A stretch of 64,000 nt of DNA from Tepidibacter formicigenes DSM 15518 (lineage in GTDB: Bacteria; Bacillota; Clostridia; Peptostreptococcales; Peptostreptococcaceae). Positions 19,862-28,932 of this stretch are shown one piece after another. Both the position numbers and the translations under genes were made by a program. How positions within the stretch are numbered: position 1 is the first letter of the stretch; every line of letters starts with the position of its first letter. Under the pieces are notes generated by a model. It was not told the origin of the DNA and made no database searches. It saw only the letters and a program-made list of their open reading frames with translations. The stretch lies in NCBI RefSeq assembly GCF_900142235.1, contig NZ_FRAE01000006.1:32811-96810 (forward strand), given 5' to 3'.

Positions 19862-20419
19862 CTATTTTAAAATTTCGTTATATACTCTCATTGCTTCATT
19901 AACACCATCAGTAACTGCTTTTGAAGTTATAGTAGCACCAGATATTGCAACAATTTCATTTTCTTTAGGCCCTGGGTTTTTTATAACTTCTATATTTTTG
20001 TCTACACTTTTTCCTTTATATTGACCTTTAAATTCTTCATTCGCAGCTTTTGCTCCAAGTCCTGGAGTTTCTGCATGATTTCCTATACTTACTCCATGAA
20101 TAGTTCCATCAGTTCCAATTCCTATCATAACTTCAACTACTCCAGCATATCCTTTTGGAGCAGTTTTTATTGTATATCCAACAATATCGCTTCCATCTAG
20201 TCCTTTGTATACTTCTATAACCATAGATGAATCTATATTTTCTTCAAAAGGTTTAAAATCTTTTGCTTCTGGTAGTACTTGTTTACGAGCTTCAATATTT
20301 GCAAGTTCATTTTGTTTTTCTATAGCTGGTAGTGTTACGTTATTAGTAAATCCAAGAACTACCGCCGATATTGATGTTATTATCAAAAGAATTATCCCAA
20401 GTTTTGCTATTTCTTTCAT
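19862..20419 (-). CDS. rnfG: Rnf complex flavoprotein RnfG
   Basis: A 185-residue protein with one N-terminal membrane helix and an extracytoplasmic FMN-binding domain. The flavinylation motif SGAT is at residues 160-163, so T163 is the expected covalent FMN site; ETPGLG lies at 117-122. Covalent attachment needs an ApbE flavin transferase, not seen in this window. Start overlaps the rnfD stop by 1 nt. Confidence 0.94.
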   Translation of the reverse strand: MKEIAKLGIILLIITSISAVVLGFTNNVTLPAIEKQNELANIEARKQVLPEAKDFKPFEENIDSSMVIEVYKGLDGSDIVGYTIKTAPKGYAGVVEVMIGIGTDGTIHGVSIGNHAETPGLGAKAANEEFKGQYKGKSVDKNIEVIKNPGPKENEIVAISGATITSKAVTDGVNEAMRVYNEILK

Positions 20420-21363
20420 TATCTAGCCACCTCCCCAAATACTTTAGGGCTTGTATATTTATCAATAAGTGGTGCTGCTACATTCATTAAAAGTATTGAA
20501 TAAGAAACTCCTTCTGGGTATCCTCCCCATAGTCTTATAACTGTAGTTAATACACCACATCCTACTGCATATATAATTTGACCTTTATATGTTACAGGTG
20601 ACGAAGCGTAATCTGTTGCCATATAAAAAGCACCAATCATTAATCCCCCTGCAAATAAGTGATAAATAGAATTACTTAAATCAAATCCACCAAACAAAAA
20701 TGTTAATACAAATACAGTTCCTATATAGTATACAGGTATTATATAAGTTATTACTCTTCTATAAATAAGATATATTCCACCAATTATTAAAAGTAGTGCA
20801 GATGTTTCTCCTATACATCCTCCGATGTTTCCTATTAAAAGATCAAAAATACTTGGTTTTGCAGTTCCTACCGCTTCTACCCCTTTAACTATAGCAAGAG
20901 GAGTTGCTGTAGATACTGCATCAGGTCCTGGAGTTACCCAACTTGTCATTTCAACAGGCCAAGAAGCAAGTAGCATTGCACGAGCAGCAAGTGCTGGATT
21001 CATAAAATTATGACCTATTCCACCAAATACCTGTTTTACAATAACAATTGCAAACACAGATCCTACAAAAGGTAACCACCATGGCGCTGATGCTGGTATA
21101 TTAAATGCAAGTAAAAGTCCTGTAACAATAGCAGACCAGTCATTTATAGTTATTTCTTTACCCATAAGCTTTTGAGTTATTGCTTCTGCTAAAACAGCAC
21201 CAATTAATGCAGATAATATTACTGTTACAGCTCCCATTCTAAAATAGTAAATAGAAGCTATGGTTGCTGGAAGCAATGCTATTACAACATCCCTCATTAT
21301 AGTTGAAGTATCTTCATTAGATCTTAAATGAGGAGAAGATGATATTATAAGTTTTGTACCCAT
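20419..21363 (-). CDS. rnfD: Rnf complex membrane flavoprotein RnfD
   Basis: Polytopic membrane subunit of 314 residues, homologous to NqrB. The covalent FMN motif STAT is at residues 151-154, with T154 as the likely attachment site. It is thought to form part of the ion path. Translationally coupled to rnfG. Confidence 0.95.
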   Translation of the reverse strand: MGTKLIISSSPHLRSNEDTSTIMRDVVIALLPATIASIYYFRMGAVTVILSALIGAVLAEAITQKLMGKEITINDWSAIVTGLLLAFNIPASAPWWLPFVGSVFAIVIVKQVFGGIGHNFMNPALAARAMLLASWPVEMTSWVTPGPDAVSTATPLAIVKGVEAVGTAKPSIFDLLIGNIGGCIGETSALLLIIGGIYLIYRRVITYIIPVYYIGTVFVLTFLFGGFDLSNSIYHLFAGGLMIGAFYMATDYASSPVTYKGQIIYAVGCGVLTTVIRLWGGYPEGVSYSILLMNVAAPLIDKYTSPKVFGEVAR

Positions 21364-21377
21364 TATCTTACCTCCTT

Positions 21378-22703
21378 CTATTTGTTTTGCTTTCTCTTTT
21401 TAGCTATTATTTCTCTTTTTGCAACCCTTATTGATTGAAGAAGTGGTCTTTTAGATGGACAAATAAATGAACATGACCCACATTCTATGCAATCAAGGGC
21501 TCTATACTCTTCAGCTTTATCAAAATTATATTTTAAAGAATGTGCACTTATATAGAGTGGTTGTAAAAATGCTGGACATATATCAACACATTTTCCACAT
21601 CTTATACAATTTTTAGGCTTTGGTAAAGTTGCATCTTTTTTGTTAAGACATAGTATTCCTGAAGCTCCTTTTGTTACAGGTACCTCAAGTGTATATTGTG
21701 TAAGACCCATCATAGGTCCTCCCATTATTACCTTTCCTGGTTCTTCTTTAAAGCCTCCACATTGATTTATTATTTCTTCAAATAGTGTTCCAACTTTAAT
21801 TATTAAATTTTTAGGATTTTTTATAGCACTTCCTGTAACTGTAGTTATCCTTTCAACTAAAGGCATTCCAGTTTTTATTGTTTGAGCAATCTGTGCTGCT
21901 GTTCCTACGTTATTTACAACAACTCCCGCATCCATAGGAAGTCCTCCAGATGGAACTTCTCTTTTTGTACAAGCATATATAAGCTGTTTTTCAGCTCCTT
22001 GGGGATATTTAGTTCTTAAAGATACAACCTCTATATTTTTTTCATTTTGAGCGGCTTTTTTCATAACCTCTATTGCATCCGGTTTATTATCTTCAATTCC
22101 TATATATCCATTTTCAACATTTAAAACCTTCATAATAGCCTTAAGTCCATAAACTACATCTTCTGGACTTTCAAGCATAAGTCTGTGGTCTGCTGTTAAG
22201 TATGGCTCACATTCTGCACCATTTAATATAACTGTATCTATTTTTTTATCCTTTGGAGGAGACAGCTTTACATGAGTTGGAAATGTAGCTCCACCCATAC
22301 CAACTATTCCAGCCTCTTTTATTATTTCTAAAATTTCCTGAGCGCTTAGAGAATCTATATCCCCTTTAGGGACAACGCTTTCATGTGCTTCGTTTAAGAA
22401 ATCGTTTTCAATTATTATGCATAAAGAACTTCCACCAGGTGTTGGACACTCCTTTATAGATTTTACTGTTCCTGATACCGAACTATGTACAGGTGAAGAA
22501 ACAAATCCTTGTGGTTCTCCTATTTTTTGACCTACTTTAACTTTATCTCCAACTTTTACAATAGGCTTACATGGAGCACCTATATGCTGTTGAAGAGGTA
22601 TATAAAGAGTAGCAGGATCTTTTGCTCTTTCTAATTGTATATTCTCTGTATATTTTTTTCTGTGTGGCGGATGAACTCCACCTTTAAAAGTTAAGAGCGT
22701 CAT
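21378..22703 (-). CDS. rnfC: Rnf complex NADH-binding subunit RnfC
   Basis: Peripheral subunit of 441 residues and first gene of the operon. It has the NADH/FMN-binding segment GMGGATFPTHVK in the N-terminal half and two 4Fe-4S groups, CIRCGKCVDICP and CIECGSCSFICP, near the C-terminus. With reduced ferredoxin from butyryl-CoA formation, the complex would make NADH while pumping Na+ or H+. GGAGG site precedes the ATG. Confidence 0.95.
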   Translation of the reverse strand: MTLLTFKGGVHPPHRKKYTENIQLERAKDPATLYIPLQQHIGAPCKPIVKVGDKVKVGQKIGEPQGFVSSPVHSSVSGTVKSIKECPTPGGSSLCIIIENDFLNEAHESVVPKGDIDSLSAQEILEIIKEAGIVGMGGATFPTHVKLSPPKDKKIDTVILNGAECEPYLTADHRLMLESPEDVVYGLKAIMKVLNVENGYIGIEDNKPDAIEVMKKAAQNEKNIEVVSLRTKYPQGAEKQLIYACTKREVPSGGLPMDAGVVVNNVGTAAQIAQTIKTGMPLVERITTVTGSAIKNPKNLIIKVGTLFEEIINQCGGFKEEPGKVIMGGPMMGLTQYTLEVPVTKGASGILCLNKKDATLPKPKNCIRCGKCVDICPAFLQPLYISAHSLKYNFDKAEEYRALDCIECGSCSFICPSKRPLLQSIRVAKREIIAKKRKQNK

Positions 22704-22896
22704 TCATATTACCTCCTTACAATAAATTATACCCACCTCATAATATAAGTATAAATATTTATTAAATAACTATAAATATAAAAAACAAATATTAACATGA
22801 AAATAATTTCATAATATAGTATACTACATTTTTTTTATAAAGTCCTAAAAATTAAATAATTAACATAATTAAATTAAGATTTTATGATAAATCATA

Positions 22897-22924
22897 AAAA
22901 AGAGCTAAAATTTTAGCTCTTTTT
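22897..22924 (-). terminator. Terminator of the SPOR-like gene
   Basis: Hairpin GAGCTAAAA / TTTTAGCTC extended by A and T runs, just after the stop at 22935. The 190 nt from here to the rnfC start are AT-rich and should hold the rnf promoter; I see no clear consensus. Confidence 0.7.
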
Positions 22925-22934
22925 AAAATCTTTT

Positions 22935-23717
22935 TTAATTTATATTTTTTAGTGTATTTATAAAGTTATAATAGTCAAACATTCCCGATAAAAAAAGCTT
23001 TTCACAGGAATACATATTGTTATTTCCAAGATTTTCATTTATTTCTTCTATGTGCTTTGCATACTTTTCGCAAAATTCACTTAATTTATTTTTGAAATTT
23101 TCTATATTTTTATCTTGTATATTTTCAATATTTTTTGTTAATGAATCTACTATCTTTTTTCTTTCATTTATAATATTAATATAGTTTTCATATTTAGATG
23201 TTCCCATAGTATACTCATACCAGAATTTAGATTCTTTTTTCATATTATCATTCATTAATTTTAATTCTTTATAGATATCATCCATATAAGAATATTTTCC
23301 AGTATATTCTAAATTTATTCCAGAAACTTTTATTTTAGATATAAAAGCATCAGTATAGTTTTCCTTAATCCCACCTAAAAGATTTCTTATATGATTTTCA
23401 TCTAAAAGTGTATAACTATATATTTTATATGTACCTTCCTTTTTTAAAACATAATTAGGTATTAAATTTTCATCTAAATCCTTTTTTACAAGTTTAACCT
23501 TTTCATAATCACTTAAAGACCCTACTTGTATAGAGTATATTATAAACGAATCTAAATAACGAATATTTTTATTGTTATTTTCTATTTTTACTGCATTTAT
23601 AAGCTTGTCTCTGTTTAAATTTAAAAATATTAATTTTGATGTGAAACATGCTAAAAGCGGTACTAATACAAACAAAATAAATATAAATACATTTTTTTTC
23701 TTTCTTATCTTATTCAT
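22935..23717 (-). CDS. Membrane-anchored protein with a SPOR-like domain
   Basis: A 260-residue protein of unproven function. A lysine-rich start and one hydrophobic helix (about residues 10-30) suggest an anchor with an external C-terminal part. Residues about 59-130 (IYSIQVGSLSDYEKVKLVKKDL and onward) resemble a SPOR fold, which in other proteins binds denuded peptidoglycan glycans. The remainder is helical and charged. It is transcribed away from a lytic transglycosylase gene, sharing an 83-nt promoter region, which fits an envelope role. I could not name a specific family. Confidence 0.6.
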   Translation of the reverse strand: MNKIRKKKNVFIFILFVLVPLLACFTSKLIFLNLNRDKLINAVKIENNNKNIRYLDSFIIYSIQVGSLSDYEKVKLVKKDLDENLIPNYVLKKEGTYKIYSYTLLDENHIRNLLGGIKENYTDAFISKIKVSGINLEYTGKYSYMDDIYKELKLMNDNMKKESKFWYEYTMGTSKYENYINIINERKKIVDSLTKNIENIQDKNIENFKNKLSEFCEKYAKHIEEINENLGNNNMYSCEKLFLSGMFDYYNFINTLKNIN

Positions 23718-23800
23718 TAGTAACTCCTCCCTATTTACTAGTATATATATTATTTATATAATATAAGTATAAAAAATATTACTAATTAAGGAGTAGTATT

Positions 23801-24343
23801 ATGAATAATTTAGTAAAACAAATTTATCTAGATAAAATAAGAGAAATTGAAAATAGAATTCCTATAAAAATCAAAAAAAATAATAATAAAGAAAATACTG
23901 AGTTTAATAATATTCTTGAAGAAAAAATTAATAAAACTGAAACTATAAAAAACGAAGATATAGAAAGTATAATAGAAGAGGCTTCTAAAAAATATAGAGT
24001 GGATAAAGATTTGATAAAATCAGTAATAAATGTAGAGTCAAGCTTTAATCCAAATGCTAAATCATATAAAGGAGCCATGGGGCTTATGCAACTAATGCCT
24101 AGTACTGCTAAGTCTTTAGGTGTTAATAACCCCTATGATATTAAGGAAAATATAATGGGAGGTACAAAGTATCTAGATGATCTTCTTAAGAAGTATAAAA
24201 ATATAAATCTAGCTTTAGCCTCATATAATGCAGGTCCTGGAAATGTAGATAAGTATGGAGGAATTCCTCCATTTAAAGAAACGCAAAATTATGTAAAAAA
24301 AGTAATAAGTGCTTATAATAATATGAAAAAAAGTGGCAAATAA
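23801..24343 (+). CDS. Lytic transglycosylase (SLT domain)
   Basis: A 180-residue peptidoglycan lyase with a charged N-terminal 50 residues and a C-terminal goose-type SLT domain. The catalytic glutamate is E79 in [10 protein letters not shown], followed by [12 protein letters not shown] and the [17 protein letters not shown] motif. There is no clear signal peptide or membrane helix, so export is unexplained; similar short SLT proteins are common in Clostridia. AAGGAG site precedes the ATG. Confidence 0.9.
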   Translation: MNNLVKQIYLDKIREIENRIPIKIKKNNNKENTEFNNILEEKINKTETIKNEDIESIIEEASKKYRVDKDLIKSVINVESSFNPNAKSYKGAMGLMQLMPSTAKSLGVNNPYDIKENIMGGTKYLDDLLKKYKNINLALASYNAGPGNVDKYGGIPPFKETQNYVKKVISAYNNMKKSGK

Positions 24344-24355
24344 GCCACTTTTTTT
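24326..24355. terminator. Bidirectional terminator
   Basis: A-rich and T-rich flanks around GTGGC / GCCAC between two convergent genes. It overlaps the 3' end of the transglycosylase gene. Confidence 0.75.
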
Positions 24356-25217
24356 ATTCCGAAACCCTTCTTGCACATTTATATGTTTTTAAATAATACC
24401 CTTCATTTAAATTTGATGTCATAACTTTTGCTTTTGCTGATGATGCATGTATAAAATTTCCATCACCTATGTAAATACCTACATGATTTATCTTACCATC
24501 TCTACTTGTATCAAAGAATACTAAATCCCCTAATTTTAATTCATCTTTTGATACACTTGTTCCAACACTACTTTGAGATCTTGAGCTATGAGGAAGATCT
24601 ACTCCTAATGCTGTTTTATATACATACATTGTAAAACCTGAACAATCAAAAGTATCAGGTCCACTAGCAGCCCAAACATATTTTTTACCTAATTTACTAC
24701 TAGCAACTTCATATACTTTACTAATTCTATTGTCTCCTCTTGATACAGCTTTATTTTCTTGTTTTATATTAATAAAAGAATTATATATATACCCCACTTG
24801 TTCATTAACTTTTACTTTATACCAATCCGAAGTTTTATCTAATATTTCAACTTCATTTCCAGTATTTAAAGTTCCTATAACAGGACTTTCAAGACTATTT
24901 CCTTCTCTAAGATTTACATTATTTCCATTTACAACCCCTATTGTTTGTTTCTCCTGTGTATATTCACTACTAATCCAGCCTTCATTTCCATTATCTAATT
25001 TTATTTTATACCATCCGTCTTTTATTTCAACAATTGGAACCTGATCTCCTTCACTTAATTTTGATATTATATTAGAACTTGTATTATTTTCACTTCTCAC
25101 ATTTAAAATAGTAGCTGTTATTTCTGCTTTTTTATAAGTATTTGCAAAAGGATGAGATACATTTAATGTTAATGCCATAAATGCAGCAAATACAGGTATC
25201 AATGCTCTTTTTTTCAT
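24354..25217 (-). CDS. Secreted SH3-domain NlpC/P60 endopeptidase
   Basis: A 287-residue cell-wall hydrolase. A signal peptide (MKKRALIPVFAAFMALTLNV) is followed by two bacterial SH3 domains (about residues 35-95 and 100-155) and a C-terminal NlpC/P60 domain. The domain has catalytic Cys in DTFDCSGF and His residues in NHVGIYIG and FIHASSA. It should cut D-glutamyl-diaminopimelate type bonds in peptidoglycan. I chose ATG 25217, which has GGAGGG 6 nt upstream, over a longer in-frame start at 25238. Confidence 0.93.
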   Translation of the reverse strand: MKKRALIPVFAAFMALTLNVSHPFANTYKKAEITATILNVRSENNTSSNIISKLSEGDQVPIVEIKDGWYKIKLDNGNEGWISSEYTQEKQTIGVVNGNNVNLREGNSLESPVIGTLNTGNEVEILDKTSDWYKVKVNEQVGYIYNSFINIKQENKAVSRGDNRISKVYEVASSKLGKKYVWAASGPDTFDCSGFTMYVYKTALGVDLPHSSRSQSSVGTSVSKDELKLGDLVFFDTSRDGKINHVGIYIGDGNFIHASSAKAKVMTSNLNEGYYLKTYKCARRVSE

Positions 25218-25318
25218 GTGTTCCCTCCTTATTATCATTAGTTAAAAGCCAACATATATACTATTTCGACATTTTCTTAGGAAATCCTTTTTCTTTTTTT
25301 ATTTTTTAAATTTAAAAT

Positions 25319-25843
25319 TTAATCTAATAACAATATACCTACTAAATTTATAACCTTGTAATCACTATAATTTATACTAATATTAATATTCTGAAGGGTT
25401 TTAGTTAAATTAACTCCTACTGCTTCTGGTGAAAATCTTCTCATATGAGGCTTTATACATCTTTGAGGACATCTTTCACATTCATTACAAGAACCTGGTC
25501 TTAAAAGATATGCAAAACTATATCCTTCATTAAAAGCAATTTTTTCAATTTCTAGCATCTTCTTAAAACTTTTCTTTCTTATATCATCCCATACTTTAGA
25601 AATATCATCATTTTTACTTATACTATATTTCTCTATTAAAATAATCCCTTTTTCATATTCACTCAATATTTTCTTAAATTCATCTATTGATATACAATGT
25701 GGTGGACAATTAAGCCTTTTACCAAAATCCTTACATCCATAAGCACACTTTAAATATACTCTATTTTCAATCACGATATCCTTAGCGGAAATAAAATATC
25801 CATAAAGATCTTTTTGTTTAGCTAAGCTTAATATTTTTTCCAT
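25319..25843 (-). CDS. DUF2284 cysteine-rich metal-binding protein
   Basis: A 174-residue protein with two cysteine groups: CAYGC with a downstream NCPPHC, and CNECERCPQRC near residue 125. This is the layout of the DUF2284 family, predicted metal or iron-sulfur binders of unknown function. Start at 25843 has a GGGGGG site; a longer frame from 25882 lacks one. No functional link to neighbours is evident. Confidence 0.8.
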   Translation of the reverse strand: MEKILSLAKQKDLYGYFISAKDIVIENRVYLKCAYGCKDFGKRLNCPPHCISIDEFKKILSEYEKGIILIEKYSISKNDDISKVWDDIRKKSFKKMLEIEKIAFNEGYSFAYLLRPGSCNECERCPQRCIKPHMRRFSPEAVGVNLTKTLQNINISINYSDYKVINLVGILLLD

Positions 25844-25941
25844 ATTCCCCCCTAGTTTTACGCTTTTAACAAAATTATACATTATAAATACATAAATTTA
25901 AACCCTAAAAAAAGAGCAAGCATTCACCCATCTTCAGTTTT

Positions 25942-26618
25942 TTACAGTTTTAACTGTACAAATACAGGGTAGTGATCTGACATATAAACAGGATAAACAT
26001 CATACTTTAATACTTCTAACTCTTTAGAAGTAAATATATAGTCTATTCTTTTATTTAAAAGCATAAAAGTAGATAAATTTTCTTTATTCATTTCTTTTCC
26101 CGTATCTATTAAATAATTACTATTTAATTTTGGATTAGTTGTGTTTAAGTCTCCTGCTAAGATATACGGTTGTTCTATAGATTCTATATATTCGTTAATT
26201 ACATTAAATTGCTTAGCTCTTTCTTTAGAACTTAACCCTAGATGGGTATTTAATACGCTTAATTTTTTATCTTTTATTTGTATAATAGTATGAATTAATC
26301 CCCTTTGCTCTATTTTGCTAGGTAAAAATATATGTTTTTTTCTATAATGGGAAATGAAGAAAATGTTGCTATTCCATAATTTAAGTTAGTTTTTTTTACA
26401 TTTGCTCCAAAGTGAAAGTTGTAATTTAAAGCCTCTTGTATTTGGCTAACCTGAAATCCTCTTTTTTTACTTTCATTAACTTCTTGAACCGAAATTATAT
26501 CTGGATTTTCTCTTTTTAAATACTTTATTATTTCATTTAGAGTAGGCTTCATCCAATAATTTTTCCCACTATGTATATTATAAGTTACAAATTTAATTGA
26601 ATATTTATCATTATCCAT
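25942..26618 (-). pseudogene. Endonuclease/exonuclease/phosphatase (EEP) family gene, frameshifted
   Basis: Two frames together give one complete EEP-fold protein. The first (26618-26310) has VTYNIHSGK and ISVQEVNE, then stops. The second continues with KHIFLPSK, LNTHLGLSSKERA, LAGDLNT and SDHYPVF, ending at 25942. The frames join at an A7 run (minus strand, 26341-26335), where one extra A would restore the reading frame. The cause may be a real inactivating mutation, slippage-based switching or a sequencing error. The family includes Mg-dependent nucleases and phosphodiesterases; substrate unknown. Confidence 0.85.
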
Positions 26619-26696
26619 AATAACATCTTCCTTAACTTTAATTAGAATTTTATACTTTTAGTATATTCAATTTCTTTATTTAATTTAAAAAAACAA

Positions 26697-26726
26697 AAAA
26701 TTGGCGATTTTTAATCACCAATTTTT
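26697..26726 (-). terminator. Flotillin operon terminator
   Basis: AATTGG-type stem around a 3-nt loop followed by TTTTTTG on the minus strand, overlapping the end of the flotillin gene. Confidence 0.65.
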
Positions 26727-28248
26727 ATGCATTTGCTTTTTCTTTATTATTTTCTTTTACTTCTTCGTACTTCTTTATATCTTCCATAGTTTTTATAGGT
26801 TCTATTGTTTCTACATAAGAAGTATTACTATCAAATTTATTTTTTACCATATCCATTATATTTACTCCTGTTAAAGCTTCTACTGCTTCAGGAACTTGTG
26901 CCATAATATCTGTTATATATCCAGATACTTTAGAAGCTCCCTTTCCTTCTCCTCCATTATCAACAATAACAATTTTTTCAGTTTTAGAAAGTGGAGTTGC
27001 AATACTTGAAGCAATTTCAGGTAATTTTTCAACAAGCATTTGAATAACAGCTGCTTCATTATATTCTTTGAATGCTTGAGCTTTTTCACGCATAGCCTCT
27101 GCTTCTGCTTTTCCCTTTTCTTTTATAATTTCAACTTCAGCAAGCCCTTCAAGTCTTTTGGCTTCTGCTCTTGCTTGACCTTCAAGTTTTATAGCTTCAG
27201 CTCTTGCATGTGCATCTTTAATTTGCTTGTAATTTTCAGCTTCAGCACGCTTTTCTGCTTCATATTTATTTGCATCTGCTTGTTTTTTAACTTTTGCATC
27301 AAGTTCTCTTTCTATTCTTAAAGATTCTTTATCTGCAATTTCAATTGACTTATCTTTTTCTAAAAGTTTAACTTCCATTTCAGTTTCTACAACTTCTTTT
27401 TTAACTTTATTTTGCTCAATTTCATAAGCAAGGTCTGCTTGTGCCTTTTTAACTTGCTGTTCTTGTCTATATGATTGAACTTTCAATTCTTTATTCTTAC
27501 TAAATTCAGCTATTTCAGTTTCAGATTCAAGTCTTGCTCTTTCCCCTTCTTTAAATGCTATAGCAGTTTGTATTTTAGCATCTCTTTCGGCTTCAGCTTT
27601 TTTAATTTCAGTTTCAGATTTTGCCTTTGCCTGAGCAATTTCTGCATCTCTTTTAACTTCGGCAATTCTTTTCTTACCCAAACTATTTAAATAATCATGA
27701 TTATCTGCTATATCACGAATTGTAAAGGCTTTAATTTCAAGCCCCATTTGAGCAAGATCTACTGCTGCAACCTCTTGAACTTGAGCTGTGAATTTTTCTC
27801 TATTTTTATAGATTTCTTCAACAGTCATTGTAGATATAATTTCACGAAGCTTACCTTCTAAAACATCCTTAGACGTTACTTTAATTCTTTCTATTGTTTC
27901 TTTTTCATTACCTGTATTAAACTGCTCCATGGCTGATAAAATCGATTCTTCATCTGATTTTACCTTTACAACAGTCACACCATCTACAATAATTTCAACG
28001 CCTTCTTCTGTTAATGCCCCATCTGTTCTTACTTCTATTTTCATATTTTCCAAGGAAATAATATCTGTTCTCTCTAGAAGCGGAATAACAAGTCCACCCC
28101 CCCCAGATATTACTCTCTTTTTAAGACCAGTTACAACTCTAGCCTTATCTTGTGGAACCTTCTTCCACATAGATAAAAATCCCATAATTAAAATTAAAAT
28201 AACTCCAACAATAATAGCTGGATAAATTAAAGCTGACATATCTAACAT
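26725..28248 (-). CDS. floT: Flotillin-like SPFH protein (FloT type)
   Basis: A 507-residue protein with an N-terminal membrane helix (about residues 5-27), an SPFH domain to about residue 190, and a long Ala/Glu/Lys-rich coiled coil to about residue 400. These proteins scaffold functional membrane microdomains. ATG 28248 has GGGGAG 6 nt upstream; a longer in-frame form would run into the NfeD gene. The NfeD-flotillin pair is a conserved operon. Confidence 0.93.
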   Translation of the reverse strand: MLDMSALIYPAIIVGVILILIMGFLSMWKKVPQDKARVVTGLKKRVISGGGGLVIPLLERTDIISLENMKIEVRTDGALTEEGVEIIVDGVTVVKVKSDEESILSAMEQFNTGNEKETIERIKVTSKDVLEGKLREIISTMTVEEIYKNREKFTAQVQEVAAVDLAQMGLEIKAFTIRDIADNHDYLNSLGKKRIAEVKRDAEIAQAKAKSETEIKKAEAERDAKIQTAIAFKEGERARLESETEIAEFSKNKELKVQSYRQEQQVKKAQADLAYEIEQNKVKKEVVETEMEVKLLEKDKSIEIADKESLRIERELDAKVKKQADANKYEAEKRAEAENYKQIKDAHARAEAIKLEGQARAEAKRLEGLAEVEIIKEKGKAEAEAMREKAQAFKEYNEAAVIQMLVEKLPEIASSIATPLSKTEKIVIVDNGGEGKGASKVSGYITDIMAQVPEAVEALTGVNIMDMVKNKFDSNTSYVETIEPIKTMEDIKKYEEVKENNKEKANA

Positions 28249-28267
28249 AAATATCTCCCCTTTATAA

Positions 28268-28823
28268 TTAATTTTCTTTAATAGCATCTACATAAAATAC
28301 ATTATCTTGTATTAATACTATGATAACTTCACTACCTGATTTAATTTTTTTACCTTCTATATGCTTAGCAGGTGCATTATACGTATTCCCATTTATAGTG
28401 TATTTTATTTGACCAAATCCATTTTCTATAATCGTTCCAATTACCTTAGCACTTCGCCCTATTAATTTCTTTTGAGATACAGAGCTTGTATTTTGTGCTT
28501 TTTTTAAAGCATTTATAATAAATTTATTTACTAAAAAAGAAACTATTATAGCTATTATAAATGAAAATAAAAATACGTATAAAGCTGTTTTCCCAAGCTT
28601 TGTCTGCATAACTCCTAATCCACCAAATATTGTTATAAATATAGCAATTATTATTGGTTTTATAGGAAGTCCTCCAAAACTAGGTATATCCCCATCTATA
28701 TCCACTCCATCAAAACCTGTTAAATCAAATAAATTACCTAAAACAAGTGATACTAGTGCATATAGAATTCCTACACCAAATAAAATTGTATATATTTTTA
28801 ATATATATATCCCCCCCTCTTGC
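28268..28823 (-). CDS. NfeD-like membrane protein, start codon unclear
   Basis: Partner of flotillin with a C-terminal OB-fold NfeD domain (about the last 65 residues: LIGRSAKVIGTIIENGFG and onward) and at least two membrane helices. A GTG at 28705 would begin a 145-residue protein. However, the same frame continues upstream into an obvious membrane segment (ILFGVGILYALVSLVL) reaching a GGGGGGG site near 28811-28817. That upstream stretch has no ATG, GTG, TTG or CTG, and an in-frame TAG precedes it. The span given includes this extension. A rare ATA/ATT start or an error in the AT repeat are the alternatives. Confidence 0.75.
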
Positions 28824-28905
28824 TATAATATTTTATAATTAATATTTTACCATAATATTCCTAAATCATTTCTTAAATATTTCTTAAATTTTTAATATTA
28901 AAACT

Positions 28906-28932
28906 AAAAAAGAGGCTTTAAGCCTCTTTTTT
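28906..28932 (-). terminator. 5'-nucleotidase terminator
   Basis: GAGGCT / AGCCTC stem with A6 and T6 flanks, overlapping the gene's 3' end. Confidence 0.75.
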
